This document shows, in pieces, positions 1 to 12,065 of a DNA stretch of 64,000 bases (position 1 is its first letter; each line of letters starts with the position of its first letter). Below the pieces are notes generated by a model. It was not told the origin of the DNA and did no database searches. It worked only from the letters and a program-made list of their open reading frames with translations. The DNA comes from Hippophae tibetana. Lineage: Eukaryota; Streptophyta; Magnoliopsida; Rosales; Elaeagnaceae. Where the stretch lies: the NCBI GenBank assembly GCA_037013495.1, contig CM072810.1, positions 57,150,843 to 57,214,842 of the forward strand, read 5' to 3'. The translations under genes and the position numbers were made by a program.

Positions 1-3000
1 GCAGACGTAGCAAGTCTGATCTCAGTCTTGTCTAATCTGTCCTCAACAGTTAGTGATTTTATAACTTCTTAGGTACCTTTAGATTTAGCAGATTCCTCTG
101 TCACCAGTGCCATAACTTCTTGTGCTTTCTTAGTGGATATCACAAGCTCCACTTATTGCAGTTCTCATCTCTGTCTTTGGCTTTCAACCTGATCATGTTT
201 TATTAAAATGCACAGAGCTATTAGCTTAAGTATTAAACACTTGACTACTAAAAGACTCCTTCCTCCAGACATATATTTAAATTAAAACTAAAATCAAAAA
301 GGCAGTCCTAAATCACAAGTATACCTGAGCCCGTAACTTAAGTACTTCTTGATTCAAAAGTTCCTTTTTTTCTTTTTTTCTTTTTTTCTTTTCTTTCTCT
401 TCTTTTTTTTCGGCATAGTTGACAAAATAACATCTTTAAGCTACCATAAAGGTGTCTGCGAGCATCTAACAAGAGAAAATGTGTTAGATTTTTTCCATTG
501 TTTTGCGACTTTGCTGTCTAATTGCTTTATCAAATCATCATTAGATGGTACTGCACACGTAGCAAGTCTGATCTCAGTCTTGTCTAATCTGTCCTGAGCA
601 GTTAGTGATTTTATAACTTCTTAGGTACCTTTAGATTTAGCAGATTCCTCTGTCACCAGTGCCATAGCTTCTTGTGCTTTCTTAGTGGATATCACAAGCT
701 CCACTTATTGCAGTTCTCATCTCTGTCTTTGGCTTTCAACCTGATCATGTTTTAGAAAAATGCACAGAGCTATTAGCTTAAGTATTAAACACTTGACTAC
801 TAAAAGACTCCTTCCTCCACACATATATTTAAATTAAAACTAAAATCAAAAAGGCAGTCCTAAATCACAAGTATACCTGAGCCCGTAACTTAAGTACTTC
901 TTGATTAAAAAGTTCCTTTTTTTCTTTTTTTCTTTTCTTTCTCTTCTTTTTTTTCGGCATAGTTGACAAAATAACTTCTTTAATCTACCATAAAGGTGTC
1001 TGCGAGCATCTAACAAGAGAAAATGTGTTAGATTTTTTCCATTGTTTTGCGACTTTGCTGTCTAATTGCTTTATCAAATCATCATTAGATGGTACTGCAG
1101 ACGTAGCAAGTCTGATCTCAGTCTTGTCTAATCTGTCCTCAACAGTTAGTGATTTTATAACTTCTTAGGTACCTTTAGATTTAGCAGATTCCTCTGTCAC
1201 CAGTGCCATAACTTCTTGTGCTTTCTTAGTGGATATCACAAGCTCCACTTATTGCAGTTCTCATCTCTGTCTTTGGCTTTCAACCTGATCATGTTTTAGA
1301 AAAATGCACAGAGCTATTAGCTTAAGTATTAAACACTTGACTACTAAAAGACTCCTTCCTCCAGACATATATTTAAATTAAAACTAAAATCAAAAAGGCA
1401 GTCCTAAATCACAAGTATACCTGAGCCCGTAACTTAAGTACTTCTTGATTCAAAAGTTCCTTTTTTTTCTTTTTTTCTTTTCTTTCTCTTCTTTTTTTTC
1501 GGCATAGTTGACAAAATAACATCTTTAAGCTACCATAAAGGTGTCTGCGAGCATCTAACAAGAGAAAATGTGTTAGATTTTTTCCATTGTTTTGCGACTT
1601 TGCTGTCTAATTGCTTTATCAAATCATCATTAGATGGTACTGCAGACGTAGCAAGTCTGATCTCAGTCTTGTCTAATCTGTCCTCAACAGTTAGTGATTT
1701 TATAACTTCTTAGGTACCTTTAGATTTAGCAGATTCCTCTGTCACCAGTGCCATAGCTTCTTGTGCTTTCTTAGTGGATATCACAAGCTCCATCTTATTG
1801 CAGTTCTCATCTCTGTCTTTGGCTTTCAACCTGATCATGTTTTAGAAAAATGCCATGAACTATTAGCTTAAGTATTAAACACTTGACTACTAAAAGACTC
1901 CTTCCTCCAGACATATATTTAAATTAAAACTAAAATCAAAAAGGCAGTCCTAAATCACAAGTATACCTGAGCCCGTAACTTAAGTACTTCTTGATTCAAA
2001 AGTTCCTTTTTTTCTTTTTTTCTTTTCTTTCTCTTCTTTTTTTCGGCATAGTTGTCAAAATAACATCTTTAAGCTACCATAAAGGTGTCTGCGAGCATCT
2101 AACAAGAGAAAATGTGTTAGATTTTTTCCATTGTTTTGCGACTTTGCTGTCTAATTGCTTTATCAAATCATCATTAGATGGTACTGTAGACGTAGCAAGG
2201 CTGATCTCAGTCTTGTCTAATCTGTCCTCAGCAGTTAGTGATTTTATAACTTCTTAGGTACCTTTAGATTTAGCAGATTCCTCTGTCACCAGTGCCATAG
2301 CTTCTTGTGCTTTCATAGTGGATATCACAAGCTCCATCTTATTGCAGTTCTCATCTCTGTCTTTGGCTTTCAACCTGATCATGTTTTAGAAAAATGCACA
2401 GAGCTATTAGCTTAAGTATTAAACACTTGACTACTAAAAGACTCCTTCCTCCAGACATATATTTAAATTAAAACTAAAATCAAAAAGGCAGTCCTAAATC
2501 ACAAGTATACCTGAGCCCGTAACTTAAGTACTTCTTGATTCAAAAGTTCCTTTTTTTCTGTTTTTCTTTTCTTTCTCGTCTTTTTTTTCGGCATAGTTGA
2601 CAAAATAACATCTTTAAGCTACCATAAAGGTGTCTGCGAGCATCTAACAAGAGAAAATGTGTTAGGTTTTTTCCATTGTTTTGCGACTTTGCTGTCTAAT
2701 TGCTTTATCAAATCATCATTAGATGGTACTGCACACGTAGCAAGTCTGATCTCAGTCTTGTCTAATCTGTCCTGAGCAGTTAGTGATTTTATAACTTCTT
2801 AGGTACCTTTAGATTTAGCAGATTCCTCTGTCACCAGTGCCATAGCTTCTTGTGCTTTCTTAGTGGATATCACAAGCTCCATCTTATTGCAGTTCTCATC
2901 TCTGTCTTTGGCTTTCAACCTGATCATGTTTTAGAAAAATGCACAGAGCTATTAGCTTAAGTATTAAACACTTGACTACTAAAAGACTCCTTCCTCCAGA

Positions 3001-6000
3001 CATATATTTAAATTAAAACTAAAATCAAAAAGGCAGTCCTAAATCACAAGTATACCTGAGCCCGTAACATAAGTACTTCTTGATTCAGAAGTTCCTTTTT
3101 TTCTTTTTTCTTTTCTTTCTCTTCTTTTTTTCGGCATAGTTGACAAAATAACATCTTTAAGCTACCATAAAGGTGTCTGCGAGCATCTAACAAGAGAAAA
3201 TGTGTTAGATTTTTTCCATTGTTTTGCGACTTTGCTGTCTAATTGCTTTATCAAATCATCATTAGATGGTACTGCAGACGTAGCAAGTCTGATCTCAGTC
3301 TTGTCTAATCTGTCCTCAGCAGTTAGTGATTTTATAACTTCTTAGGTACCTTTAGATTTAGCAGATTCCTCTGTCACCAGTGCCATAGCTTCTTGTGCTT
3401 TCTTAGTGGATATCACAAGCTCCATCTTATTGCAGTTCTCATCTCTGTCTTTGGCTTTCAACCTGATCATGTTTTAGAAAAATGCACAGAGCTATTAGCT
3501 TAAGTATTAAACACTTGACTACTAAAAGACTCCTTCCTCCAGACATATATTTAAATTAAAACTAAAATCAAAAAGGCAGTCCTAAATCACAAGTATACCT
3601 GAGCCCGTAACTTAAGTACTTCTTGATTCAAAAGTTCCTTTTTTTCTTTTTTTCTTTTCTTTCTCTTCTTTTTTTTCGGCATAGTTTTCAAAATAATATC
3701 TTTAAGCTACCATAAGGTGTCTGCGAGCATCTAACAAGAGAAAATGTGTTAGATTTTTTCCATTGTTTTGCGACTTTGCTGTCTAATTGCTTTATCAAAT
3801 CATCATTAGATGGTACTGCAGACGTAGCAAGTCTGATCTCAGTCTTGTCTAATCTATCCTCAACAGTTAGTGATTTTATAACTTCTTAGGTACCTTTTGA
3901 TTTAGCAGATTCCTCTGTCACCAGTGCCATAACTTCTTGTGCTTTCTTAGTGGATATCACAAGCTCCACTTATTGCAGTTCTCAACTCTGTCTTTGGCTT
4001 TCAACCTGATCATGTTTTAGAAAAATGCACAGAGCTATTAGCTTAAGTATTAAACACTTGACTACTAAAAGACTCCTTCCTCCAGACATATATTTAAATT
4101 AAAACTAAAATCAAAAAGGCAGTCCTAAATCACAAGTATACCTGAGCCCGTAACTTAAGTACTTCTTGATTCAAAAGTTCCTTTTTTTCTTTTTTTCTTT
4201 TCTTTCTCTTCTTTTTTTTCGGCATAGTTGTCAAAATAATATCTTTAAGCTACCATAAAGGTGTCTGCGAGCATCTAACAAGAGAAAATGTGTTAGATTT
4301 TTTCCATTGTTTTGCGACTTTGCTGTCTAATTGCTTTATCAAATCATCATTAGATGGTACTGCAGACGTAGCAAGTCTGATCTCAGTCTTGTCTAATCTG
4401 TCCTCAACAGTTAGTGATTTTATAACTTCTTAGGTACCTTTAGATTTAGCAGATTCCTCTGTCACCAGTGCCATAACTTCTTGTGCTTTCTTAGTGGATA
4501 TCACAAGCTCCACTTATTGCAGTTCTCATCTCTGTCTTTGGCTTTCAACCTGATCATGTTTTATTAAAATGCACAGAGCTATTAGCTTAAGTATTAAACA
4601 CTTGACTACTAAAAGACTCCTTCCTCCAGACATATATTTAAATTAAAACTAAAATCAAAAAGGCAGTCCTAAATCACAAGTATACCTGAGCCCGTAACAT
4701 AAGTACTTCTTGATTCAGAAGTTCCTTTTTTTCTTTTTTCTTTTCTTTCTCTTCTTTTTTTCGGCATAGTTGACAAAATAACATCTTTAAGCTACCATAA
4801 AGGTGTCTGCGAGCATCTAACAAGAGAAAATGTGTTAGATTTTTTCCATTGTTTTGCGACTTTGCTGTCTAATTGCTTTATCAAATCATCATTAGATGGT
4901 ACTGCAGACGTAGCAAGTCTGATCTCAGTCTTGTCTAATCTGTCCTCAGCAGTTAGTGATTTTATAACTTCTTAGGTACCTTTAGATTTAGCAGATTCCT
5001 CTGTCACCAGTGCCATAGCTTCTTGTGCTTTCTTAGTGGATATCACAAGCTCCATCTTATTGCAGTTCTCATCTCTGTCTTTGGCTTTCAACCTGATCAT
5101 GTTTTAGAAAAATGCACAGAGCTATTAGCTTAAGTATTAAACACTTGACTACTAAAAGACTCCTTCCTCCAGACATATATTTAAATTAAAACTAAAATCA
5201 AAAAGGCAGTCCTAAATCACAAGTATACCTGAGCCCGTAACTTAAGTACTTCTTGATTCAAAAGTTCCTTTTTTTCTTTTTTTCTTTTCTTTCTCTTCTT
5301 TTTTTTCGGCATAGTTTTCAAAATAATATCTTTAAGCTACCATAAGGTGTCTGCGAGCATCTAACAAGAGAAAATGTGTTAGATTTTTTCCATTGTTTTG
5401 CGACTTTGCTGTCTAATTGCTTTATCAAATCATCATTAGATGGTACTGCAGACGTAGCAAGTCTGATCTCAGTCTTGTCTAATCTATCCTCAACAGTTAG
5501 TGATTTTATAACTTCTTAGGTACCTTTTGATTTAGCAGATTCCTCTGTCACCAGTGCCATAACTTCTTGTGCTTTCTTAGTGGATATCACAAGCTCCACT
5601 TATTGCAGTTCTCAACTCTGTCTTTGGCTTTCAACCTGATCATGTTTTAGAAAAATGCACAGAGCTATTAGCTTAAGTATTAAACACTTGACTACTAAAA
5701 GACTCCTTCCTCCAGACATATATTTAAATTAAAACTAAAATCAAAAAGGCAGTCCTAAATCACAAGTATACCTGAGCCCGTAACTTAAGTACTTCTTGAT
5801 TCAAAAGTTCCTTTTTTTCTTTTTTTCTTTTCTTTCTCTTCTTTTTTTTCGGCATAGTTGTCAAAATAATATCTTTAAGCTACCATAAAGGTGTCTGCGA
5901 GCATCTAACAAGAGAAAATGTGTTAGATTTTTTCCATTGTTTTGCGACTTTGCTGTCTAATTGCTTTATCAAATCATCATTAGATGGTACTGCAGACGTA

Positions 6001-8182
6001 GCAAGTCTGATCTCAGTCTTGTCTAATCTGTCCTCAACAGTTAGTGATTTTATAACTTCTTAGGTACCTTTAGATTTAGCAGATTCCTCTGTCACCAGTG
6101 CCATAACTTCTTGTGCTTTCTTAGTGGATATCACAAGCTCCACTTATTGCAGTTCTCATCTCTGTCTTTGGCTTTCAACCTGATCATGTTTTAGAAAAAT
6201 GCACAGAGCTATTAGCTTAAGTATTAAACACTTGACTACTAAAAGACTCCTTCCTCCAGACATATATTTAAATTAAAACTAAAATCAAAAAGGCAGTCCT
6301 AAATCACAAGTATACCTGAGCCCGTAACTTAAGTACTTCTTGATTCAAAAGTTCCTTTTTTTCTTTTTTTCTTTTCTTTCTCTTCTTTTTTTTCGGCATA
6401 GTTGTCAAAATAATATCTTTAAGCTACCATAAAGGTGTCTGCGAGCATCTAACAAGAGAAAATGTGTTAGATTTTTTCCATTGTTTTGCGACTTTGCTGT
6501 CTAATTGCTTTATCAAATCATCATTAGATGGTACTGCAGACGTAGCAAGTCTGATCTCAGTCTTGTCTAATCTGTCCTCAACAGTTAGTGATTTTATAAC
6601 TTCTTAGGTACCTTTAGATTTAGCAGATTCCTCTGTCACCAGTGCCATAACTTCTTGTGCTTTCTTAGTGGATATCACAAGCTCCACTTATTGCAGTTCT
6701 CATCTCTGTCTTTGGCTTTCAACCTGATCATGTTTTATTAAAATGCACAGAGCTATTAGCTTAAGTATTAAACACTTGACTACTAAAAGACTCCTTCCTC
6801 CAGACATATATTTAAATTAAAACTAAAATCAAAAAGGCAGTCCTAAATCACAAGTATACCTGAGCCCGTAACTTAAGTACTTCTTGATTCAAAAGTTCCT
6901 TTTTTTCTTTTTTTCTTTTTTTCTTTTCTTTCTCTTCTTTTTTTTCGGCATAGTTGACAAAATAACATCTTTAAGCTACCATAAAGGTGTCTGCGAGCAT
7001 CTAACAAGAGAAAATGTGTTAGATTTTTTCCATTGTTTTGCGACTTTGCTGTCTAATTGCTTTATCAAATCATCATTAGATGGTACTGCACACGTAGCAA
7101 GTCTGATCTCAGTCTTGTCTAATCTGTCCTGAGCAGTTAGTGATTTTATAACTTCTTAGGTACCTTTAGATTTAGCAGATTCCTCTGTCACCAGTGCCAT
7201 AGCTTCTTGTGCTTTCTTAGTGGATATCACAAGCTCCATTTATTGCAGTTCTCATCTCTGTCTTTGGCTTTCAACCTGATCATGTTTTAGAAAAATGCAC
7301 AGAGCTATTAGCTTAAGTATTAAACACTTGACTACTAAAAGACTCCTTCCTCCACACATATATTTAAATTAAAACTAAAATCAAAAAGGCAGTCCTAAAT
7401 CACAAGTATACCTGAGCCCGTAACTTAAGTACTTCTTGATTAAAAAGTTCCTTTTTTTCTTTTTTTCTTTTCTTTCTCTTCTTTTTTTTCGGCATAGTTG
7501 ACAAAATAACTTCTTTAATCTACCATAAAGGTGTCTGCGAGCATCTAACAAGAGAAAATGTGTTAGATTTTTTCCATTGTTTTGCGACTTTGCTATCTAA
7601 TTGCTTTATCAAATCATCATTAGATGGTACTGCACACGTAGCAAGTCTGATCTCAGTCTTGTCTAATCTGTCCTGAGCAGTTAGTGATTTTATAACTTCT
7701 TATGTACCTTTAGATTTAGCAGATTCCTCTGTCACCAGTGCCATAGCTTCTTGTGCTTTCTTAGTGGATATCACAAGCTCCATCTTATTGCAGTTCTCAT
7801 CTCTGTCTTTGGCTTTCAACCTGATCATGTTTTAGAAATATCCATAGAGCCATTAGCTTAAGTATTAAACACTTGACTACTAAAAGACTCCTTCCTCCAG
7901 ACATATATTTAAATTAAAACTAAAATCAAAAAGGCAGTCCTAAATCACAAGTATACCTGAGCCCGTAACTTAAGTACTTCTTGATTCAAAAGTTCCTTTT
8001 TTTCTTTTTTTCTTTTCTTTCTCTTCTTTTTTTTCGGCATAGTTCACAAAATAACATCTTTAAGCTACCATAAAGGTGTCTGTGAGCATCTAACAAGAGG
8101 AAATGTGTTAGATTTTTTCCATTGTTTTGCGACTTTGCTGTCTAATTGCTTTATCAAATCATCATTAGATGGTACTGCAGAC
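1..8182 (-). repeat. Tandem satellite array, unit about 544 bp, left block (PRAF gene-derived)
   Basis: Fifteen head-to-tail units run from 1 to about 8176. The anchor GCAGACGTAGCAAG (or GCACACG/GTAGACG variants) recurs at 1, 553, 1097, 1642, 2186, 2731, 3274, 3818, 4362, 4904, 5448, 5992, 6536, 7088, 7632 and 8177, giving periods of 542-545 bp with two of 552 bp caused by one extra TTTTTTTC in the pyrimidine tract. Copies are almost identical. Read on the minus strand, each unit contains an exon ending in [11 protein letters not shown] followed by a canonical donor CAG|GTATAC, an AT-rich intron of about 130 bp, an acceptor GATCAG|GTTGAA, and a second exon starting VESQRQR. These match, from memory, the region after the FYVE domain of plant PRAF proteins. 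In this block the second exon has a TGA where the family has Cys, so it cannot be translated. Short plus-strand Phe-rich reading frames here are artefacts of the pyrimidine tract. Confidence 0.93.
8178..8182. repeat. Target-site duplication (left), CAGAC
   Basis: CAGAC directly precedes the TG end of the left LTR and recurs at 21671-21675 just after the CA end of the right LTR. Joining the two flanks restores the uninterrupted satellite unit, which confirms the insertion point. Five-bp duplications are normal for Ty3/gypsy integrases. Confidence 0.95.
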
Positions 8183-9580
8183 TGATGGGCGAAAACCGGC
8201 ATCGCCGATTCTTGCCAATACTTTGGTTTTAATATTTATAAAACTCTCGCAAGTGCACGAATCATTTCGAAGAAAATGATAAGTATACTCCCAAGGTCGA
8301 TCTAAGGAAGGAATGTATGTGGTTTTTAATTTATTATTCAAACTTTTAAAAACGAAATTAAATCCTAAACATCCTGTCACGATAGTTTGGTTTGTTTTCC
8401 TAATCTAATAAAATAAACATATATACAGATTAATTAAATATAATCTAATAACATAAAAATAAACATAGATACAAATTCAATAAATAATTATCTAAAAATA
8501 AACATATATACAGATTCAATAAATATTCATGCAAATTTTTATCATTTATATTAGTGGAGTATTTATGGATGTAATAACTAAATTAATTATGCTTGCTCAT
8601 ATTAACTAGGTTATTAAAGATATAAATTGATATTTTATTGATTCTCTCTTTTTTATATAAATACCACCTTTGGTGGGGTTAGATATTCTTTGTTAACTAA
8701 ACAAATCAATTAACACCTATGGGTGGGGTTGATAACTAATATGCTTAATTAAATTAATTCTTTTTTCTAAGAGATTGAAAATGAACCATTTAAATGCCAC
8801 CTTTGGTGGGGTTAGACAATTTAAACATTATTCAAGGTGTCCAAATTAAACATAAGAATTTAATTATCCGAGTACTAACTTTCAAGTTTTAAAACCACTA
8901 TTGAAAACATGTTGTCAATACATTTTCACATAATAATTCTTATAAAAACTTTTGAAATAGAGTTTCACTCTAACTACCGGGCGATTGTACCAACAAATAA
9001 AAGAGCACTACTCTAAATTAGACCGGATAACTAAACCTTAAAATCTAATTTTCAGGTTTAAGTTTGTAATGAAAAATAATATATTTCTCTCTAACATTCT
9101 TAATATAAAATCTTGAATAAAAACAAAATCAATTAATTTTAGAGATTTTTACCTATTTAATATTTCGCAAGCATAACAACATCATTATTACATCATATTT
9201 ACTAAACAGCCAGCATATTTAAATTTAACCACAGACAAATTAAATATAACATGTAAGAATAAAGCATAAAAATAACTGTAAAGAAAATAAAATCCTTACA
9301 GAACTTCGACGCTATTCCCGTAGCTGGAAAACCTCCGAGCAGAATTTGCACTTCCATATATTGAATCAATAATCTAAATTATTACAAAAACATTACAAGT
9401 TCCTCTCAAAAAGAGAAGAACACTAAACCTAAGAGAATTGAACTAAAAACTAAGAGAAAAACTAAGAAAAGCTTAGAAACTTAGAAAGAAACTAAGAGAA
9501 ACTAAAAACTAAGAAATGAGAGAAAGAAAGAAGAGAGAAGTGAGTTTTGAAGGTGTGATTTGAAGTGAAGGGAAGGGGGG

Positions 9581-9590
9581 TATTTATAGG
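9581..9590 (-). promoter_or_regulatory. TATA box of the left LTR
   Basis: On the minus strand the sequence reads CCTATAAATACCC, a good plant TATA box. It is conserved in all four LTRs of this family in the window (also 21039-21048, 39964-39973, 44582-44591). Transcription would be expected to start about 30 bp further, near 9555; this start is inferred. Confidence 0.75.
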
Positions 9591-9667
9591 TGAGGATGGA
9601 GAGAAAAAATGAGTAAACAAATGTTAAAAAATGTAAAAACGCGTATTGGAATTGCTGATGTCATCAA

Positions 9668-9704
9668 TGACGTCAGCATGACGTCACAGGGGCGGCTGCA
9701 CGTG
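9668..9704 (-). promoter_or_regulatory. U3 enhancer-like cluster: two TGACGTCA motifs and a G-box
   Basis: Palindromic TGACGTCA at 9668-9675 and 9679-9686 and CACGTG at 9699-9704 lie upstream of the TATA box on the minus strand. These are binding motifs of plant bZIP (TGA-type) and G-box factors. The same arrangement occurs at 21137-21173, 40051-40086 and 44670-44705, so it is conserved across both elements. Stress or hormone responsiveness is an inference from motif type. Confidence 0.6.
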
Positions 9705-10129
9705 AAAAATGGGGCGAAAACGCGTTGGGCGCGCGGAGGGGGGCTGCTGGGGCGCTGCGCGCGCGGGCGTGCGCGGAGTGGGGCGCGGGCGTGCGCGGAG
9801 TGGGGCGCGCACGACTGGGCTACGGCGCGCGATTTCCGTCTTTTTGACATTTTTGACCTTTTCGACCCATTTCGTCCGATTTTTCCATGTTTGTTGACCT
9901 TTTCTCACTTATTTATTGATATATTTGTGATGTATTGCTTCAAATATTCCTCTTTGAGTCTTTACATTGCGTTTTTAAGCCAAAATACCTGAAAAACAAT
10001 AAAAATACCCGTGATTTCGAAAAAGACAAATTTATATAAATATATGATAAAACATATAAATATATGTATTTTTAATCAATTAAGGTACATAAAATCATGG
10101 TTATTTTAGTGCTTTTTGAGCACTCATCA

Positions 10130-10141
10130 CAACCCCCAACC
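10130..10141 (-). other. Polypurine tract
   Basis: Minus strand GGTTGGGGGTTG directly abuts the 3' LTR (next bases TGATGAG). It is the expected plus-strand primer site. The identical tract occurs in the second element at 40509-40520. Confidence 0.8.
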
Positions 10142-12065
10142 AGCTTCTTGCTAGTCTCTTAGCAAGAGAAGCGATAAAAGCTAAAATTTAAACTATCCTA
10201 AATCACTTTCGTGGATTGAAACGGTTGCATTTAGCCTATGCAACAAGCCGTTAAACCCCTAGGTTGCCCTAGTGGACGAGTTTGAGTCTCGTGAGGGTTT
10301 TCAGTAATGATACCCACAAACATTGAACTAACTGTAAAAATCAAAAGAAACTATAAAAACAATCAAATCAAAAACTACAATTACAACACAATCAATAATT
10401 AATTTAAGAATAAAAGAAAACAACATATCACAAAAATATCTCATACTTTTTAATCTCCTTTAAGATCATAATTAAAATCTCGAGCATAAGTTATTTTAAT
10501 CTCTTTAAACAATCATGATTTTATTATAATAATTAGTCGAAAATCATTTTCATATTTCATTTCAAAAATGTATCAATTTAATTTTACCCAATTTCAGTGT
10601 CATGAATCAGTATTCGCTTCGACTCTATTCCTCACAAGTCAATACTCTCAAAGCACTGAATCCTATGGGTTCAAACACTCATACTAATTTATATGCGAAA
10701 GAGTTGATGTATAGAAATGAACTAATATGTTCGCATATGTATAAAGAATAAAGGCTCAAAGTGTTATTTTAACATTGATCTCATGAAAGGAATCGAATGT
10801 ATAAATTATAAAGATATCATATACAAAAATTATTTTCATGCATAAATCAAACTCATTAAGAAAGAATTTCAAGATATATGCTTTTACAAATGAAGAAATT
10901 GCAATGACTTTTTAGGGAATTACTTCCTATATCTTTCTTTTGTAATTAGCCTTTACTCACAACTTTGTAGGCAATGTGGGTCATAGTATGTAGATGATAC
11001 TATTTTTTTATCTCTCTATTTTTTTATTTTTTTATTTTTTGATATTTTTCAATATATGTATTTTTTAGAGAGTCAACCCATGTACAGATTGTACATTTTT
11101 TGGATTTTGGTGAGTGGTTAATTTTGTGGCTTTTCTGTTTGATCTTGGTTTAGGTAACCCCAGATATGTCTTTTTGTTTTTGTAGCAGTCATGCATGAAT
11201 GAGATATAAGCATATACTATCAATTTCTACTCAAATCGTTTAATCTAAACCAAAAATAATAATCAAAAATATATGATACTCTATTAAGATGAAAAAAATT
11301 CATACATTCAATGCTAATACCTATAGAGATCATCTAAACTTTTTGAATAAATAAGAAATGTGTTTGGAGTAGCAAAAAAATATATATATTTCACTCTGAA
11401 TAAAAGAAATTAGGCTCAAATTATATCTCACAAGGGTAGTCTCCACTAAAAAAAATTCATAAACACCGATTTTGGGTTTAATATAATTTCCACATTTTAT
11501 CAAGAAATACTAGTTATGACAAAAACTAACTAATTATCAAAAATAATTACCCAATATTTCATGATATGTTTTCAAAAATTAATCTAACAGTACCAAAGAC
11601 TTAACTATTTACTTAAATTTGATTTAAAGAAATGATAAATTTTTGTGAGAATTTTTTTATTTTTTTTATTTTTATTGTTTTATTAAGCATGGTAACTTTT
11701 CACCTCCACCCCCAACCTAGAACTTACATTGTCCTCAATGTAACAACTGCAAATTAAAGATAAAGAGAAAAGAGTAGAAAGATTACCTATTTCTTGAGAA
11801 TGTGTAAGTAGTAATGAAGGAATGCAGGTGCATCCATCATATTCATCATTAAAGTGTGTACAGACAGATCGCTGTGAACTTCTAACATCTCAACAAATAT
11901 TTTTAGTTTTAACAAATTTTTTTTTAAATTATTCACATATAAGTAAACTAAAATAAACAATAAAATTAAGTAAATAAAACAAATAACAAAAAATTACCGA
12001 ACATGATGGGTTGCCTCCCATCCAGCGCTTAGTTTAACGTCTTAGCAAGACGTATCTTTTTGGTG
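10142..12065 (-). other. 3' untranslated region between pol and polypurine tract, no envelope-like gene
   Basis: About 1.9 kb of AT-rich DNA lies between the pol stop codon and the polypurine tract. No reading frame of note is present on the minus strand. Many Athila-group elements carry an envelope-like ORF here, but none is visible. Nearest to pol lie the paired hairpins at 12004-12052. The same region is conserved almost base for base in the second element (40521-42430), which also lacks coding capacity there. Confidence 0.75.
12004..12052 (-). other. Paired hairpins just downstream of pol stop
   Basis: GATGGG-TTGCCT-CCCATC (6-bp stem) is followed by ACGTCTT-AGC-AAGACGT (7-bp stem). The same pair with preserved stems and altered loops occurs downstream of gag1 (about 17466-17516) and in the second element (about 42369-42418). 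A role in RNA structure, termination or packaging is possible but unproven. Confidence 0.55.

Larger units (their letters stand above)
8183..10129 (-). repeat. Left LTR (3' LTR of the minus-strand element)
   Basis: Begins TGATGGGCG and ends GCACTCATCA. It is paired with 19642-21670. The two copies are near identical except in the GC-rich block (about 9705-9835 here), which is about 80 bp shorter in this copy. In transcript orientation the order is U3 start at 10129, GC-rich block, G-box, two TGACGTCA motifs, TATA box. Small reading frames within the GC-rich block are compositional and not genes. Confidence 0.95.

Noticed and set aside
349..597. Recurrent plus-strand frames of 82-88 codons starting MIQKFLFFFFSF in satellite units
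   Set aside because: They start in the polypyrimidine tract and run antisense through PRAF-derived exon sequence. They exist only because units are copies of each other.
1..8182. CRISPR-like direct repeats
   Set aside because: The repeats are contiguous 544-bp satellite units in a plant genome, without short repeats and unique spacers.
8165..8380. Minus-strand frame MTGCLGFNFVFKSL, repeated at 19600, 38635 and 43239
   Set aside because: It lies at the terminal part of each LTR, beyond the likely transcript start, and recurs simply because the LTR recurs. No domain was recognised.
9584..9992. Overlapping Arg/Ala/Pro-rich frames on both strands in the LTR GC block (also 20960-21449)
   Set aside because: GC-rich DNA lacks stop codons in all frames. 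The frames differ between the two LTRs and have no conserved protein.
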